From Candidatus Dojkabacteria bacterium (GTDB lineage: Bacteria > Patescibacteriota > Dojkabacteria > B142 > JAFGMG01), in NCBI GenBank assembly GCA_016927655.1, contig JAFGMG010000011.1, positions 1 through 33,189 of the forward strand: a stretch of 33,189 bases of DNA. The letters are read 5' to 3'. Every line of letters begins with the position of its first letter. Positions within the stretch are counted from its first letter, which is position 1. Of this stretch, positions 9,663 through 18,674 are shown one piece after another. The notes below the pieces were generated by a model, which made no database searches, was not told the DNA's origin, and worked only from the letters and a program-made list of their open reading frames with translations. The translations under genes were made by a program, and so were the position numbers.

Positions 9663-9707
9663 GTAGCATAAATTTCTTGGAAACTTCAAATATTACGAAA
9701 AGGTTTG

Positions 9708-10280
9708 CTATGCTCTACCTCTTTCGATCAATTCAATAATTCTACCTGCAGCGTAATCAATATCTCCTTCCTTGTTTTCAACGAAATACGCTGTTCCGCC
9801 TGTTAACACCGCAAAAGTGGAGGCTAAAATTCTGGTCACTCGTATATGTTCTTCCAGATCCTCAATACTTAAATCGTCTTTCCTATCTCTGGTGGTATCC
9901 TTTTCCCTCCTGCTGAAAATATTTTCGGCACTAGTTTCAATAGCCACGAATGTGTCTGGATCCAGCTGCCGCAATGAATCAAAATTTAGACCAGGCCAAT
10001 ACCCTTGAGGGGTCTTCATTGCGGCGTGAGTTTCTATCAACAAATCGCCGCTCTCTTTTCCAATGTCAAGAATTTTTTTAACTACCTGCTCTTGAACCGG
10101 TCTTTGGCTTCTTAGATTTAGCTTGCGCATTTCGTCTCTGTTTTTGATCAAACCCTGTTCTCTCATTATCTCTTCAGTCAGATCACCCCAATTTATTCTG
10201 ATGATACCCGTGCTGGCAATCACTTTTTCAATAACCGCGGTTTTTCCAACTCCGGGAACTCCAAAAATCACATATTTCAT
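9708..10280 (-). CDS. Archaeal-type adenylate kinase
   Basis: MKYVIFGVPGVGKTAVIEKVI, INWGDLTEEIMREQGLIKNRDEMRKL, IETHAAMKTPQGYWPGL and RREKDTTRDR match the archaeal AdkA layout, not the bacterial GxPGAGKGTQ/LID form. Confidence 0.8.
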   Translation of the reverse strand: MKYVIFGVPGVGKTAVIEKVIASTGIIRINWGDLTEEIMREQGLIKNRDEMRKLNLRSQRPVQEQVVKKILDIGKESGDLLIETHAAMKTPQGYWPGLNFDSLRQLDPDTFVAIETSAENIFSRREKDTTRDRKDDLSIEDLEEHIRVTRILASTFAVLTGGTAYFVENKEGDIDYAAGRIIELIERGRA

Positions 10281-10292
10281 CTTTTCGGCTTC

Positions 10293-10985
10293 TTAAAAAA
10301 TATTGTAAGCAAGCATGGCAAGATAACTTATCAAAACTGCCATTATGGCTGTATAATAAGAGATATCGCCTCTTTTCCAGGATCCGAGATTATTCCTTGG
10401 ATTTCTATCGCTGAGACCAAACAACGCACCACCCAAAAATCCTCCGACATGGGCCCAATTGTCAATGTATCCTGCAAATACAATTCCAATAATTAAATTC
10501 AAAACCAAAAGATAATAAAGTCTGTTTTTATCAATATTTAAATAAGGCATCGTGATCAAATACCCGACGATCCCGAAAAGGGCGCCGGAAGCACCTACTC
10601 CCAACTGAATAATGTTCGGCTCAACCAAATCGAGCTGCACTCTTAGGAAATATATAAAGAAACTCAAAAGCGATCCTGTCACTCCACTTAGAACGTATAG
10701 AACAAACAACTTTCTTCCCCCGAAATTCCTCTCAAACACATATCCCAGACTGTATAGTGCGTACATATTAACAAACAAGTGAAGAATATTTGCATGAAGA
10801 AAACTTGAGGTCACAATCCTCCAGAACTCACCATTAGAAATATAATAATATGCGTCAGCTCCAAGAATACTCAAAGCTTCCATATCACTTCCAAGACTAA
10901 TTGCAAGTACAGTGGTTACAAAAAAAATGCAGACGTTTGCAAGTATAAGGGTGTTTGTTGTGTTGAATTCAAAGCGTATTTCCAT
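10293..10985 (-). CDS. Rhomboid family intramembrane serine protease
   Basis: FLHANILHLFVNMYALYSLG, GASGALFGIVGYL (GxSG) and NWAHVGGFLGGALFG (catalytic His region). Confidence 0.93.
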   Translation of the reverse strand: MEIRFEFNTTNTLILANVCIFFVTTVLAISLGSDMEALSILGADAYYYISNGEFWRIVTSSFLHANILHLFVNMYALYSLGYVFERNFGGRKLFVLYVLSGVTGSLLSFFIYFLRVQLDLVEPNIIQLGVGASGALFGIVGYLITMPYLNIDKNRLYYLLVLNLIIGIVFAGYIDNWAHVGGFLGGALFGLSDRNPRNNLGSWKRGDISYYTAIMAVLISYLAMLAYNIF

Positions 10986-10996
10986 AAACGGAAAAA

Positions 10997-12589
10997 TTAG
11001 TATTTTTCAATTTTGAAGCATACTATATCATCTCCTTCAGCAAAATCAACCTCCGGCTCAAGTAGAATTCCGCAGTCCTGACCTTTTTTCACTTCTTTAA
11101 CTTCTTGTTTATTTTGTTTCAGAGAGGTGATTTTCCCTCTGCCGATTTCTTTTCCATCCCTCTCAACAAAACTAGCATATCCTTTCAAAACGATTCCTTT
11201 AATTACCTCGCATCCGGCAATTTTGCTTTTATTTGATAGAACGAAGACCTGTTTTATTTTTGCCCTCGCAATTTCGACTTCTTCAATCTCCGGATCAAGC
11301 AACGATGCTAAAGCCGAATCTACTTCATCAACAAGCTCGTAAATAATTTTGTACAATCTAAATGGCACTCTTTCCCTTTTTGCTATTGTCTCCGTCTTTT
11401 CATTTATACCAACCTGGAAACCCAGCAGGATTGCTCTTGCGCTTTTTGCAAGTTCTATATCCTTTCCGGTAATATCACCGGTTTCTGCCTTTAGGATGTT
11501 TACTTCCGCTTCTTCGTCGTTTAGACTCTCCAGCTGATCTTTGACTGCTTCAAGAGTACCTTTTGTGTCTGCTTTAAGAACGATGTTTAACTTTTTGATC
11601 TCGTCTTTTTGTTCTTCGTCTTCTATCAACATCGCCAGGAAGTCCTCATCCTCTACCAAGTTCTCTTCCGGATCTTCATTTGAGGCCTGTCTGACCTCTT
11701 CTTTTTGCTCATGCTCAACTTTTCCGATTTCTTTTTGTGCTTTTTTTGCTTCCTCTTGAGATGCAAAGACTCTGACAATTTGGCCTGTCTCAAGGACATT
11801 GTTTAGACCGATTATCCAAACAGGCTCTCCTTCTCCTGCCTGCTGCATTTCTTTTTGAGCCTCGTCAAGGACTTTCCTGGCCTTGTGCGTGCCCTCTGCG
11901 GTTGCCAGATAATCTCCTTCTTTTATAGTTCCGGCTTTTATGACAATCATGGCAACAGGTCCAAGATTTTCATCCAAATTTGACTCCAAGACAAATGCTT
12001 CAGCTTTAACTCCCTCATCAAGTTTTTTAGTTTTTAGTTCTAGAAGCTCTGCTTGAAGAAGAATGTTTTCCAGTACATCGTCTAGTCCCTCTTTTTTCAG
12101 AGCTGATAAATTGCTGATAAGTGTATCTCCTCCGAATTCCTCGACTAATACGTTATGTTGAGATAATTCCTGTTTGATTTTATCCGGATTGGCTCCCGGT
12201 GCGTCCATTTTGTTTATAGCTACTACGATTGGGACACCCGCTTCCTGGGCAAATTTTATTGATTCAACAGTCTGAGGTTGTACCCCGTCATCCGCAGCTA
12301 CAACAAGAAGAACAATGTCTGTAACTTTCGCTCCTCTTGATCTCATTGCACTAAAGGCCTTGTGTCCGGGAGTATCGATAAAAGTGATTTTATTCCCCTT
12401 GTATTCCACTAAATGCGCTCTTGTGTTTTGAGTTATCCCACCTTCTTCACTTTCTTGAATTTTTGTATTTCGAACTGCGTCTAGAAAAGACGTTTTTCCA
12501 TGATCTACATGCCCCATGACAGCTACTATTGGAATTCTTGATGATTTTTCGTTTTTTATTTTTTTAGTTTTCCTAGATTTTTCCGCCAT
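10997..12589 (-). CDS. infB: Translation initiation factor IF-2 (short N-terminus)
   Basis: [44 protein letters not shown]; domain order of IF-2. Confidence 0.95.
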   Translation of the reverse strand: MAEKSRKTKKIKNEKSSRIPIVAVMGHVDHGKTSFLDAVRNTKIQESEEGGITQNTRAHLVEYKGNKITFIDTPGHKAFSAMRSRGAKVTDIVLLVVAADDGVQPQTVESIKFAQEAGVPIVVAINKMDAPGANPDKIKQELSQHNVLVEEFGGDTLISNLSALKKEGLDDVLENILLQAELLELKTKKLDEGVKAEAFVLESNLDENLGPVAMIVIKAGTIKEGDYLATAEGTHKARKVLDEAQKEMQQAGEGEPVWIIGLNNVLETGQIVRVFASQEEAKKAQKEIGKVEHEQKEEVRQASNEDPEENLVEDEDFLAMLIEDEEQKDEIKKLNIVLKADTKGTLEAVKDQLESLNDEEAEVNILKAETGDITGKDIELAKSARAILLGFQVGINEKTETIAKRERVPFRLYKIIYELVDEVDSALASLLDPEIEEVEIARAKIKQVFVLSNKSKIAGCEVIKGIVLKGYASFVERDGKEIGRGKITSLKQNKQEVKEVKKGQDCGILLEPEVDFAEGDDIVCFKIEKY

Positions 12590-12724
12590 AAAATTCCATC
12601 CATTATTATGTTAGGATTGTATCACAATTCAAGTCTCCTAGTTAAATTAAGTCTTTTTCGGCAAATTTTCTTGTATCCAATTACGACACTTAAAATAGAC
12701 CCTGGCAAAATTCGCCATAGTGAG

Positions 12725-12733
12725 TTATCCACA
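12725..12733 (+). promoter_or_regulatory. DnaA box TTATCCACA
   Basis: Perfect 9-mer in the infB-dnaA intergenic region. Confidence 0.75.
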
Positions 12734-12771
12734 TAAAAATTTCGTGTGTAGAATTTTGATCATTTGCACAG

Positions 12772-12780
12772 TTATCCACA
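12772..12780 (+). promoter_or_regulatory. DnaA box TTATCCACA
   Basis: Second perfect 9-mer, same orientation, 47 bp from the first. Confidence 0.75.
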
Positions 12781-12836
12781 TTTGTATATTGTCTAAATAC
12801 TTTCATAAAGAAGTGTACGCGAACCAAGTAAAAACA

Positions 12837-12868
12837 GAGGGACGCACAATCCAAATTGTGCGTCCCTC
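12837..12868. repeat. Perfect hairpin GAGGGACGCACAAT-CCAA-ATTGTGCGTCCCTC
   Basis: 14-bp perfect stem with a 4-nt loop, 42 nt upstream of the dnaA ATG; followed by TGTTTTT on the minus strand. Confidence 0.85.
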
Positions 12869-12910
12869 GGGCTTCATTTGCGTATTCCAAAATTTTTTAG
12901 AAACACTTTG

Positions 12911-14296
12911 ATGAATGAAGACAATAAAGAACTCTGGAAAATTGCCCTTGCTCAAATTGAAGTAAAACTGGACTCCCCTGCTCAATTCAAAACCTGGTTT
13001 AAAAACACAAAACTAAAAACCATCAAAGCGGGCAAAGCAGTAATTGGGGTGAAAAACGCATACGCGTGCGACTGGCTGAAGAAAAAACACCACAAAATGA
13101 TCACGTCGACAATCAGCTACGTATATGGCAAAAACCTAGATGCAGTCTACGAAATCGATGCCAGCCTCGCTCAAATCGAAGATGAGAAAGTGAGCGTAGA
13201 AGAATTTGCCAAAGAGGTTCCGCTTTTCGGTTTAAAAGATGGAGTCAGCGGCGATCTTCGCTCGCAGCTCAAAAAATCCAACCTGAATGAAAAATATTCC
13301 TTTGCAAATTTGATTAACGGCAATTCAAACAAAATTGCTGTAGCTGCTGCTAAGGCTGTCAGTGAAAGACCCGGGGAAGTATATATTCCCCTTTTTATAC
13401 AAGGCCGGACAGGTCTTGGTAAAACGCATCTCGCTCAGGCAATTGGCCGGGCAGTTCTTGAAAGATTTGCAAGTAAAAAAGTCCTTTATACAACTAGCGA
13501 AGGGTTTCTAAATGATATGGTCAAATCTATCCGCGAAGGAAAAAATCTAGACTTCAGGCAGAAATACAGATCCCTAGATGTTTTGATCATTGATGATATT
13601 CAACTTATCAGTAAATGGGTGGAAACACAAAACGAGTTTTTCAATACATACAATGAACTTCATAATTCAGGCAAGCAGATAATTTTAATATCTGACCGGA
13701 CCCCAGACAGAATAGACGGCCTTGAGCCCCGCCTAAAGTCTCGCTTCCAAGGCGGAGTTGTCGTTGAAATTGTCCCGCCCGATTATGAAATGCGCATGGC
13801 AATTCTTGAAAAAAAATCTAGCGAATTTGGAATTGATCTCCCGAGCAAAATTACTGAATACATTGCCCAGGAAATTAAAGATAATATCAGAGAACTTGAA
13901 GGGGCGCTCCAGAAAATTTCTCTTTATAATTCTATGAAGGATGACGATCTGACCGTAGAAGAGGCTGCCAAAATTATCGGGCGTGACGCAAAATCAAAAA
14001 GAGAGAAAATCAAGCCGAATTCTATCTTGAAATCAGTTGCAAAGGAATTCGAGGTAACAATAAAAGATATAAAAGGACCAAGAAGAACTGCTGATGTCGC
14101 TCTTGCAAGACAGATATGTATGTACATTTTAAGAACTGAGCTTGACTATAAATTAGAAAAGATCGCTTACCTTCTAAATCGCAAGGATCATACAACAGTA
14201 ATCCACGGACTTGATAAAATAGACAGCCAAAGAAGGGTCGACGAAAGTTTTAGAGAGCAGCTTGATGGGATACTTGCCAGATTAAACACGATATAA
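12911..14296 (+). CDS. dnaA: Chromosomal replication initiator DnaA
   Basis: FIQGRTGLGKTHLAQAIG (Walker A), VLIIDDIQ (Walker B), C-terminal RKDHTTVIHGLDKI. Start taken at the ATG of MNEDNKELWKIAL. Confidence 0.97.
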   Translation: MNEDNKELWKIALAQIEVKLDSPAQFKTWFKNTKLKTIKAGKAVIGVKNAYACDWLKKKHHKMITSTISYVYGKNLDAVYEIDASLAQIEDEKVSVEEFAKEVPLFGLKDGVSGDLRSQLKKSNLNEKYSFANLINGNSNKIAVAAAKAVSERPGEVYIPLFIQGRTGLGKTHLAQAIGRAVLERFASKKVLYTTSEGFLNDMVKSIREGKNLDFRQKYRSLDVLIIDDIQLISKWVETQNEFFNTYNELHNSGKQIILISDRTPDRIDGLEPRLKSRFQGGVVVEIVPPDYEMRMAILEKKSSEFGIDLPSKITEYIAQEIKDNIRELEGALQKISLYNSMKDDDLTVEEAAKIIGRDAKSKREKIKPNSILKSVAKEFEVTIKDIKGPRRTADVALARQICMYILRTELDYKLEKIAYLLNRKDHTTVIHGLDKIDSQRRVDESFREQLDGILARLNTI

Positions 14297-14302
14297 ACAG
14301 AG

Positions 14303-14311
14303 TTATTCACA
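14303..14311 (+). promoter_or_regulatory. DnaA box TTATTCACA in the dnaA-dnaN spacer
   Basis: Fits the TTATNCACA consensus. Followed by inverted repeat AGCAAGTTT-N7-AAACTTGCT (14311-14335) and an AT-rich stretch. Confidence 0.55.
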
Positions 14312-14424
14312 GCAAGTTTGATTCCAAAACTTGCTTAAGACAACGCATTTTGAGAAAATACTCACATATACACATGCTCTAATACAACTACTGTAATTTA
14401 TCTAAATATATTAATAGGGAACAC

Positions 14425-15552
14425 ATGAAAATTTCAATTCTTCAGGAGAATCTTACAAGAGCCCTAAATCATGCATCCAAAGCAGTTTCCACAAGGCCAA
14501 ACATTCCAATACTGGCTAATATTTTGATCGAAGCGAAAGCCGGGAAAGTCAGGCTGGCTGCGACGAATCTTGATATCAGTGTGAACGCCTGGATTGGGGC
14601 AGATATTATAGAGGAAGGTGAGGTAACAGTGAGTGCAAAACTGCTCACTGAGTTTGTCAGTACTGTGAATCCAGGGAAGATTGAACTTAGTCAAATTGGA
14701 AATACTCTTGAGGTTAAGTCTGTGGATAACCGGGCTGAATTCAATATTATTCCATCTGGAGATTTTCCTACAATCCCTCAAGTTGAAAACGAACCATTGA
14801 TGAAGTGTAATGCAAAAGATTTTGCCGGGGCTGTTTCTCAAACGGCCTTTGCTGCAGCTCTTGACGATTCAAGGCCTGTACTTACTGGTCTGCTGCTTGA
14901 AGCTACTGAGAGGAAGCTGTCTCTTGTCGGCGTGGACGGGTTCAGGCTTTCCAAAAAGACAATTACTCTAGAAACTGGAACAAAAGAGGATTTCAAAGAA
15001 GTTATTCCTGCAAAAGCTCTTAGCGAGCTTGAAAAAATCGTTATCGATATTGCTGAAGAGGAGGATGCACTGGAAATTTTTGCAATGAAGAATAAAAACC
15101 AGATGATTTTTAAAGTTGCAAATATTGAATTTTCAACAAGAGTAATCGAGGGAGAATTCCCGGATTATACACAGATAATGCCGAAAGCAAAAAATACAGG
15201 TTTTAGTGTTTTAAAGTCCGAATTTTCTACAGCGGTTAAGGTTGCCGGGATTTTTGCAAGAAATGTGATTGGGAATAAAGCTAGATTTAGTGTAGATCCT
15301 GAGGGCAAAATTCTCGAACTTCGTGCAAATGTGATTGATCTTGGCAACAACGAAAGCAAGGTTAGTATTTCGAAAGGCTTCGGAGATAAGGTAGAAACTG
15401 CGTACAATATTAAATTTCTGCAGGATATGCTGAATGTAATAAAAGGCGAAGAAATAAATTATGAAACAGAAGGAGTTACTTCTCCTGGAGTTTTCAGAGA
15501 TAAAGATGATGCGAATTTTGTCCATATAATCATGCCTATGAGGCTTGAATAG
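14425..15552 (+). CDS. dnaN: DNA polymerase III beta subunit (sliding clamp)
   Basis: Directly follows dnaA; SRPVLTGLLLEA, VGVDGFRLSKK, C-terminal VHIIMPMRL. Confidence 0.96.
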   Translation: MKISILQENLTRALNHASKAVSTRPNIPILANILIEAKAGKVRLAATNLDISVNAWIGADIIEEGEVTVSAKLLTEFVSTVNPGKIELSQIGNTLEVKSVDNRAEFNIIPSGDFPTIPQVENEPLMKCNAKDFAGAVSQTAFAAALDDSRPVLTGLLLEATERKLSLVGVDGFRLSKKTITLETGTKEDFKEVIPAKALSELEKIVIDIAEEEDALEIFAMKNKNQMIFKVANIEFSTRVIEGEFPDYTQIMPKAKNTGFSVLKSEFSTAVKVAGIFARNVIGNKARFSVDPEGKILELRANVIDLGNNESKVSISKGFGDKVETAYNIKFLQDMLNVIKGEEINYETEGVTSPGVFRDKDDANFVHIIMPMRLE

Positions 15553-15564
15553 AAAACAATATAA

Positions 15565-16029
15565 ATGATCAAAGTTGTAAAACTTCAAGAATCCGAAATA
15601 TCTAAAATTATACCTCTATGGGAAGCTCAGGAAGACTTTCATTGTAAAATTGATTCTGTTTATTACCGGGCAGATCCGGGGTCTGTTGAATATCTTAAAA
15701 ATGCGATCAAAACAGGGTCTCCTGCAATATTTGCTGCGAAAGACGAGAGTGATTATGTTGGTTTTATAACAATCTCCATAGAAAAAGTTGATTATCATGA
15801 TACAAATATTGATGAATATGGGGAGATAATTGAGCTCTTTGTGAAGCCGGATTTTCGTGGTCAGGGTATAGGAAAGATACTTCTGGACAATGCTCATGCA
15901 TATCTGGCAAAAAAGAATATAAAATGGATTAAGCTTTATTGTTCCTCTTTCAATTCGGATGCACTTGCGTTCTACGAGAAACTTGGTTTTACCGATCGTC
16001 AAAGAGTGCTATTTAAGCCAATTAAATAA
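15565..16029 (+). CDS. GNAT family N-acetyltransferase
   Basis: GEIIELFVKPDFRGQGIGKILLDNAHAYLAKKNIKWIKLYCSSFNSDALAFYEKLGF. Confidence 0.93.
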   Translation: MIKVVKLQESEISKIIPLWEAQEDFHCKIDSVYYRADPGSVEYLKNAIKTGSPAIFAAKDESDYVGFITISIEKVDYHDTNIDEYGEIIELFVKPDFRGQGIGKILLDNAHAYLAKKNIKWIKLYCSSFNSDALAFYEKLGFTDRQRVLFKPIK

Positions 16030-16035
16030 TATAAA

Positions 16036-17166
16036 ATGGATACTGCTTCAGATCAACAAGCTCAAAATGATTTTGTATCAAATTCTGCTTGGGGGGATAT
16101 TCTACAGTTCTGGCAGTGGGGAGAAGTAAAAAAAGAGGAAGGCTGGCAGAAGTTTTTAGTTGGGGAGAGCTTGAGGGTTCGCTCAATGGTTTTAATGAAA
16201 AAAGTCCCTGGACTTGGAAATTACGCATACGTTCCTCATGGGCCTGTTTTTGAAAGTGTTGAGGATTTGAAAGCTGGAATTGAAGAATGGAAAACTGCTC
16301 TGCTTCAATTTGCCAAGTCGCATAACTGTTTTGTAATCGAGATTGACCCAAAAATCGGGTATTTGCGAGATGAGGTTTTGCCAATTTCTGAAGGGGATGA
16401 GGATTTGCGAAAGAAAAATGAGATTGTAAACAGAAATATTAAAAATCTCTCGCATTTTTACAACCCAGAGATTCTTGAAATTCTACAAGCTGCAGGCTTC
16501 AAGAAAACTTCCAGAAATATGCAGCCTACCCACAAACTGCTCTACTCTCTGGATCTCTCAGATGATGAATTGATGAGTCTGATGGATAAAAATACCAGGT
16601 ACAATATCGGTTATGCAGAAAGAAAAGGCGTGCAAGTTGAGCATTATTTCCCGGATAATCCGCAAATTGGAGAGAGATTAAAAGTCTTTTATAGCCTGAC
16701 GAAGGAAATGCAATCAAGAGTTGGCGGATATCCAATAAGGCCTTATGAATCTTTTGTAAAGTTATTTGAAGTATTTAAAGGGACTCAAAACATTGTACTT
16801 TTTGAGGCGAGCTTCGAAGGAGATCCAATTATCATGAATATTTCCCAATTTACAAAAAACTGGTCATCGAGTTTTTATGCTGGGTCAAATAGATTGCACT
16901 CAAATGTGAAGGCGCCTTATTTGATCAGGTGGAAGTCGACACAGCTTGCAAGAGAATTCGGAAGCAAGGTTTATGATTTCTGGGGAATCATCCCAAAATC
17001 CAGACAGCACAAAGGTTATTCCGATCATAAGCTGAGTTTTGGCGGGACTAGAATCGATCATGTCGGATTGATGCAGCTGCCTTTGAATGGGACCAAAACG
17101 GCTATACTCAATAATGTCATTCCACTTAGAACAAAAATTGCTGAATTTAAAAGAAAAATTTTTTAG
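16036..17166 (+). CDS. FemAB/FemX-like aminoacyltransferase (peptidoglycan bridge)
   Basis: ILQFWQWGEVKK, PTHKLLYSLDLSDDELMSLMDKNTRYNIGYAERKGV, YDFWGIIP, GYSDHKLSFGG as in FemAB proteins. Confidence 0.85.
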   Translation: MDTASDQQAQNDFVSNSAWGDILQFWQWGEVKKEEGWQKFLVGESLRVRSMVLMKKVPGLGNYAYVPHGPVFESVEDLKAGIEEWKTALLQFAKSHNCFVIEIDPKIGYLRDEVLPISEGDEDLRKKNEIVNRNIKNLSHFYNPEILEILQAAGFKKTSRNMQPTHKLLYSLDLSDDELMSLMDKNTRYNIGYAERKGVQVEHYFPDNPQIGERLKVFYSLTKEMQSRVGGYPIRPYESFVKLFEVFKGTQNIVLFEASFEGDPIIMNISQFTKNWSSSFYAGSNRLHSNVKAPYLIRWKSTQLAREFGSKVYDFWGIIPKSRQHKGYSDHKLSFGGTRIDHVGLMQLPLNGTKTAILNNVIPLRTKIAEFKRKIF

Positions 17167-17177
17167 GTTTATTTAAA

Positions 17178-17984
17178 ATGAGGTTGATTCCAAAAAAGCC
17201 CGCTATCATTATTGCCATAGTCCTTGTTTTAATGCTTCTTGTCTGTGTTGCGCTTTTAAGGTTTGCACTCTATATCGACGTAGAAGAAAGCGAATGGGTT
17301 TCTATTGGTCTGGAGGCTAGCGAAGAGATGAAAATTGTTGTGTTCTCGGATTCACACTTGGGTTGTGCTTATGATGAGAAAAAAAGCGGTTTCTTGAAGA
17401 GAATTATCGAACCTGCTGATATGGTTATTATCAATGGCGATTTTTGGGATTATTATCAATGTGATTTCGAGGAGTTTCTAACCAGCGGATATGAGGATTT
17501 ATTCTCTGAATTGAAAAATAAAGAGACGGTTTACATTTATGGAAATCACGATTTGAAAAATTTTTCAGATGAACGGGTTGATATGTTCTCGGATTATGCC
17601 GGGGATGAATTGAAACTCACGGTTGATGGGAATATTTATCATTTCGAGCATGGGAATAGAATTTCTCCATCACTTGAAGAACGTTATCCTTATCTATTTA
17701 GAAACAGGCAATCAATTCGTCTTGGAAGTATTGCGGAGGCTTTTGGGGTTAGAGTGTTTGGCGATTCTTATTTTTCAGCTATTTACCGCTCGGGAAACAA
17801 CCTTATAAAAGAAGAAGCAAAAGAAACAATGGACGAAAATGAAATCTTATTTACCGGGCATACTCATTACGCAGAAATTGATACTGAAAATCACTTTGTA
17901 AATGATGGGTTGATAAGACATGGGTACGGGAATTATGTTTTGATTGAGGGTGGAGAGATTGAACTTGTGCAGGAGAGATATTAA
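17178..17984 (+). CDS. Membrane-anchored calcineurin-like metallophosphoesterase
   Basis: N-terminal TM; VFSDSHLG, INGDFWD, YGNHDL, FEHGNR, FTGHTHYAEID motifs. Confidence 0.88.
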   Translation: MRLIPKKPAIIIAIVLVLMLLVCVALLRFALYIDVEESEWVSIGLEASEEMKIVVFSDSHLGCAYDEKKSGFLKRIIEPADMVIINGDFWDYYQCDFEEFLTSGYEDLFSELKNKETVYIYGNHDLKNFSDERVDMFSDYAGDELKLTVDGNIYHFEHGNRISPSLEERYPYLFRNRQSIRLGSIAEAFGVRVFGDSYFSAIYRSGNNLIKEEAKETMDENEILFTGHTHYAEIDTENHFVNDGLIRHGYGNYVLIEGGEIELVQERY

Positions 17985-17985
17985 G

Positions 17986-18013
17986 TTGACAGGTATAATT
18001 TTATATGTATAAT
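17986..18013 (+). promoter_or_regulatory. Consensus sigma70 promoter for the vapBC-like pair
   Basis: TTGACA (17986-17991), 16-bp spacer, TATAAT (18008-18013). Confidence 0.8.
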
Positions 18014-18014
18014 A

Positions 18015-18034
18015 TTACGTAATATATTACGTAA
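18015..18034. promoter_or_regulatory. TA operator palindrome TTACGTAATATATTACGTAA
   Basis: Perfect 20-bp palindrome containing two TTACGTAA sites, just downstream of the -10 and 6 nt before the antitoxin ATG. Confidence 0.75.
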
Positions 18035-18040
18035 GAAGTT

Positions 18041-18313
18041 ATGAAACTTCCAAAAGTAACGAGCACAACTGAGCTTCAAAGAAACATTTCTGTTCTTACT
18101 AAGGCTCCAGACGATGAGGTACATATCATTACAAAGGGAACTACAGAAATTGGGGTTTATATGCCCATGCCATTTTATGAAAAAGCAATTAAACCGGAGT
18201 ATGAAGAGTATGTGAATAAAAAACGTGCATACAAACTTCCGCCAAAAACGCTTTCTCTTTTAAGAGAGATTGATCCAGTCAAATACCAAAGAGATATTAG
18301 AAAAGAATATTAA
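18041..18313 (+). CDS. Antitoxin (Phd/YefM-like)
   Basis: 90 aa: MKLPKVTSTTELQRNISVLTKAPDDEVHIITKGTTEIGVYMPMPFYEKA; overlaps the PIN gene start by 1 nt. Confidence 0.75.
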   Translation: MKLPKVTSTTELQRNISVLTKAPDDEVHIITKGTTEIGVYMPMPFYEKAIKPEYEEYVNKKRAYKLPPKTLSLLREIDPVKYQRDIRKEY

Positions 18314-18666
18314 TGAAATTACTTGACACTAATGCACTTATAAGGCATTTCCAAGATAGTAATGGAGTTGTATTGCCTGATGAATATGCAATATCGAGGA
18401 TTACTTATGTTGAATTTCTCTCGTTTCGGGATATGGTTGAAGAAGAAGTAAATGGATATATAGAAGTATTGGAAAATGCTTTTAGAATAATTGAATTAGA
18501 TTCTACTTTGGCGAGTTCAGCAGCGGCTCTCAGAAGAAGGCTTGCCATTCCACTTGGAGACTCAATTATTTTAGCCACCGCTCTTGATTACGATCTAAAA
18601 CTTGTAACTAGTGACAAGAGGCTTAAGAGAAAGTATGATAAGCTTATTACTCTAAAGTATATTTAG
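18313..18666 (+). CDS. PIN-domain toxin (VapC-like)
   Basis: LLDTNALIRHF, TYVEFLS, GDSIILATAL, LVTSDKRL carry the conserved acidic residues. Confidence 0.9.
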   Translation: MKLLDTNALIRHFQDSNGVVLPDEYAISRITYVEFLSFRDMVEEEVNGYIEVLENAFRIIELDSTLASSAAALRRRLAIPLGDSIILATALDYDLKLVTSDKRLKRKYDKLITLKYI

Positions 18667-18674
18667 TTGGTTTC

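Noticed and set aside
12690-12985. Short ORFs over the origin hairpin (12690-12890, 12720-12911, 12803-12985)
   Set aside because: They read through the palindrome and DnaA boxes on both strands with no protein-like features; better explained as intergenic origin DNA.
14311-14335. AGCAAGTTT-N7-AAACTTGCT as a dnaA terminator
   Set aside because: No U-tract follows (TAAGACAACG), so a rho-independent terminator is not supported; mentioned only as part of the origin region.
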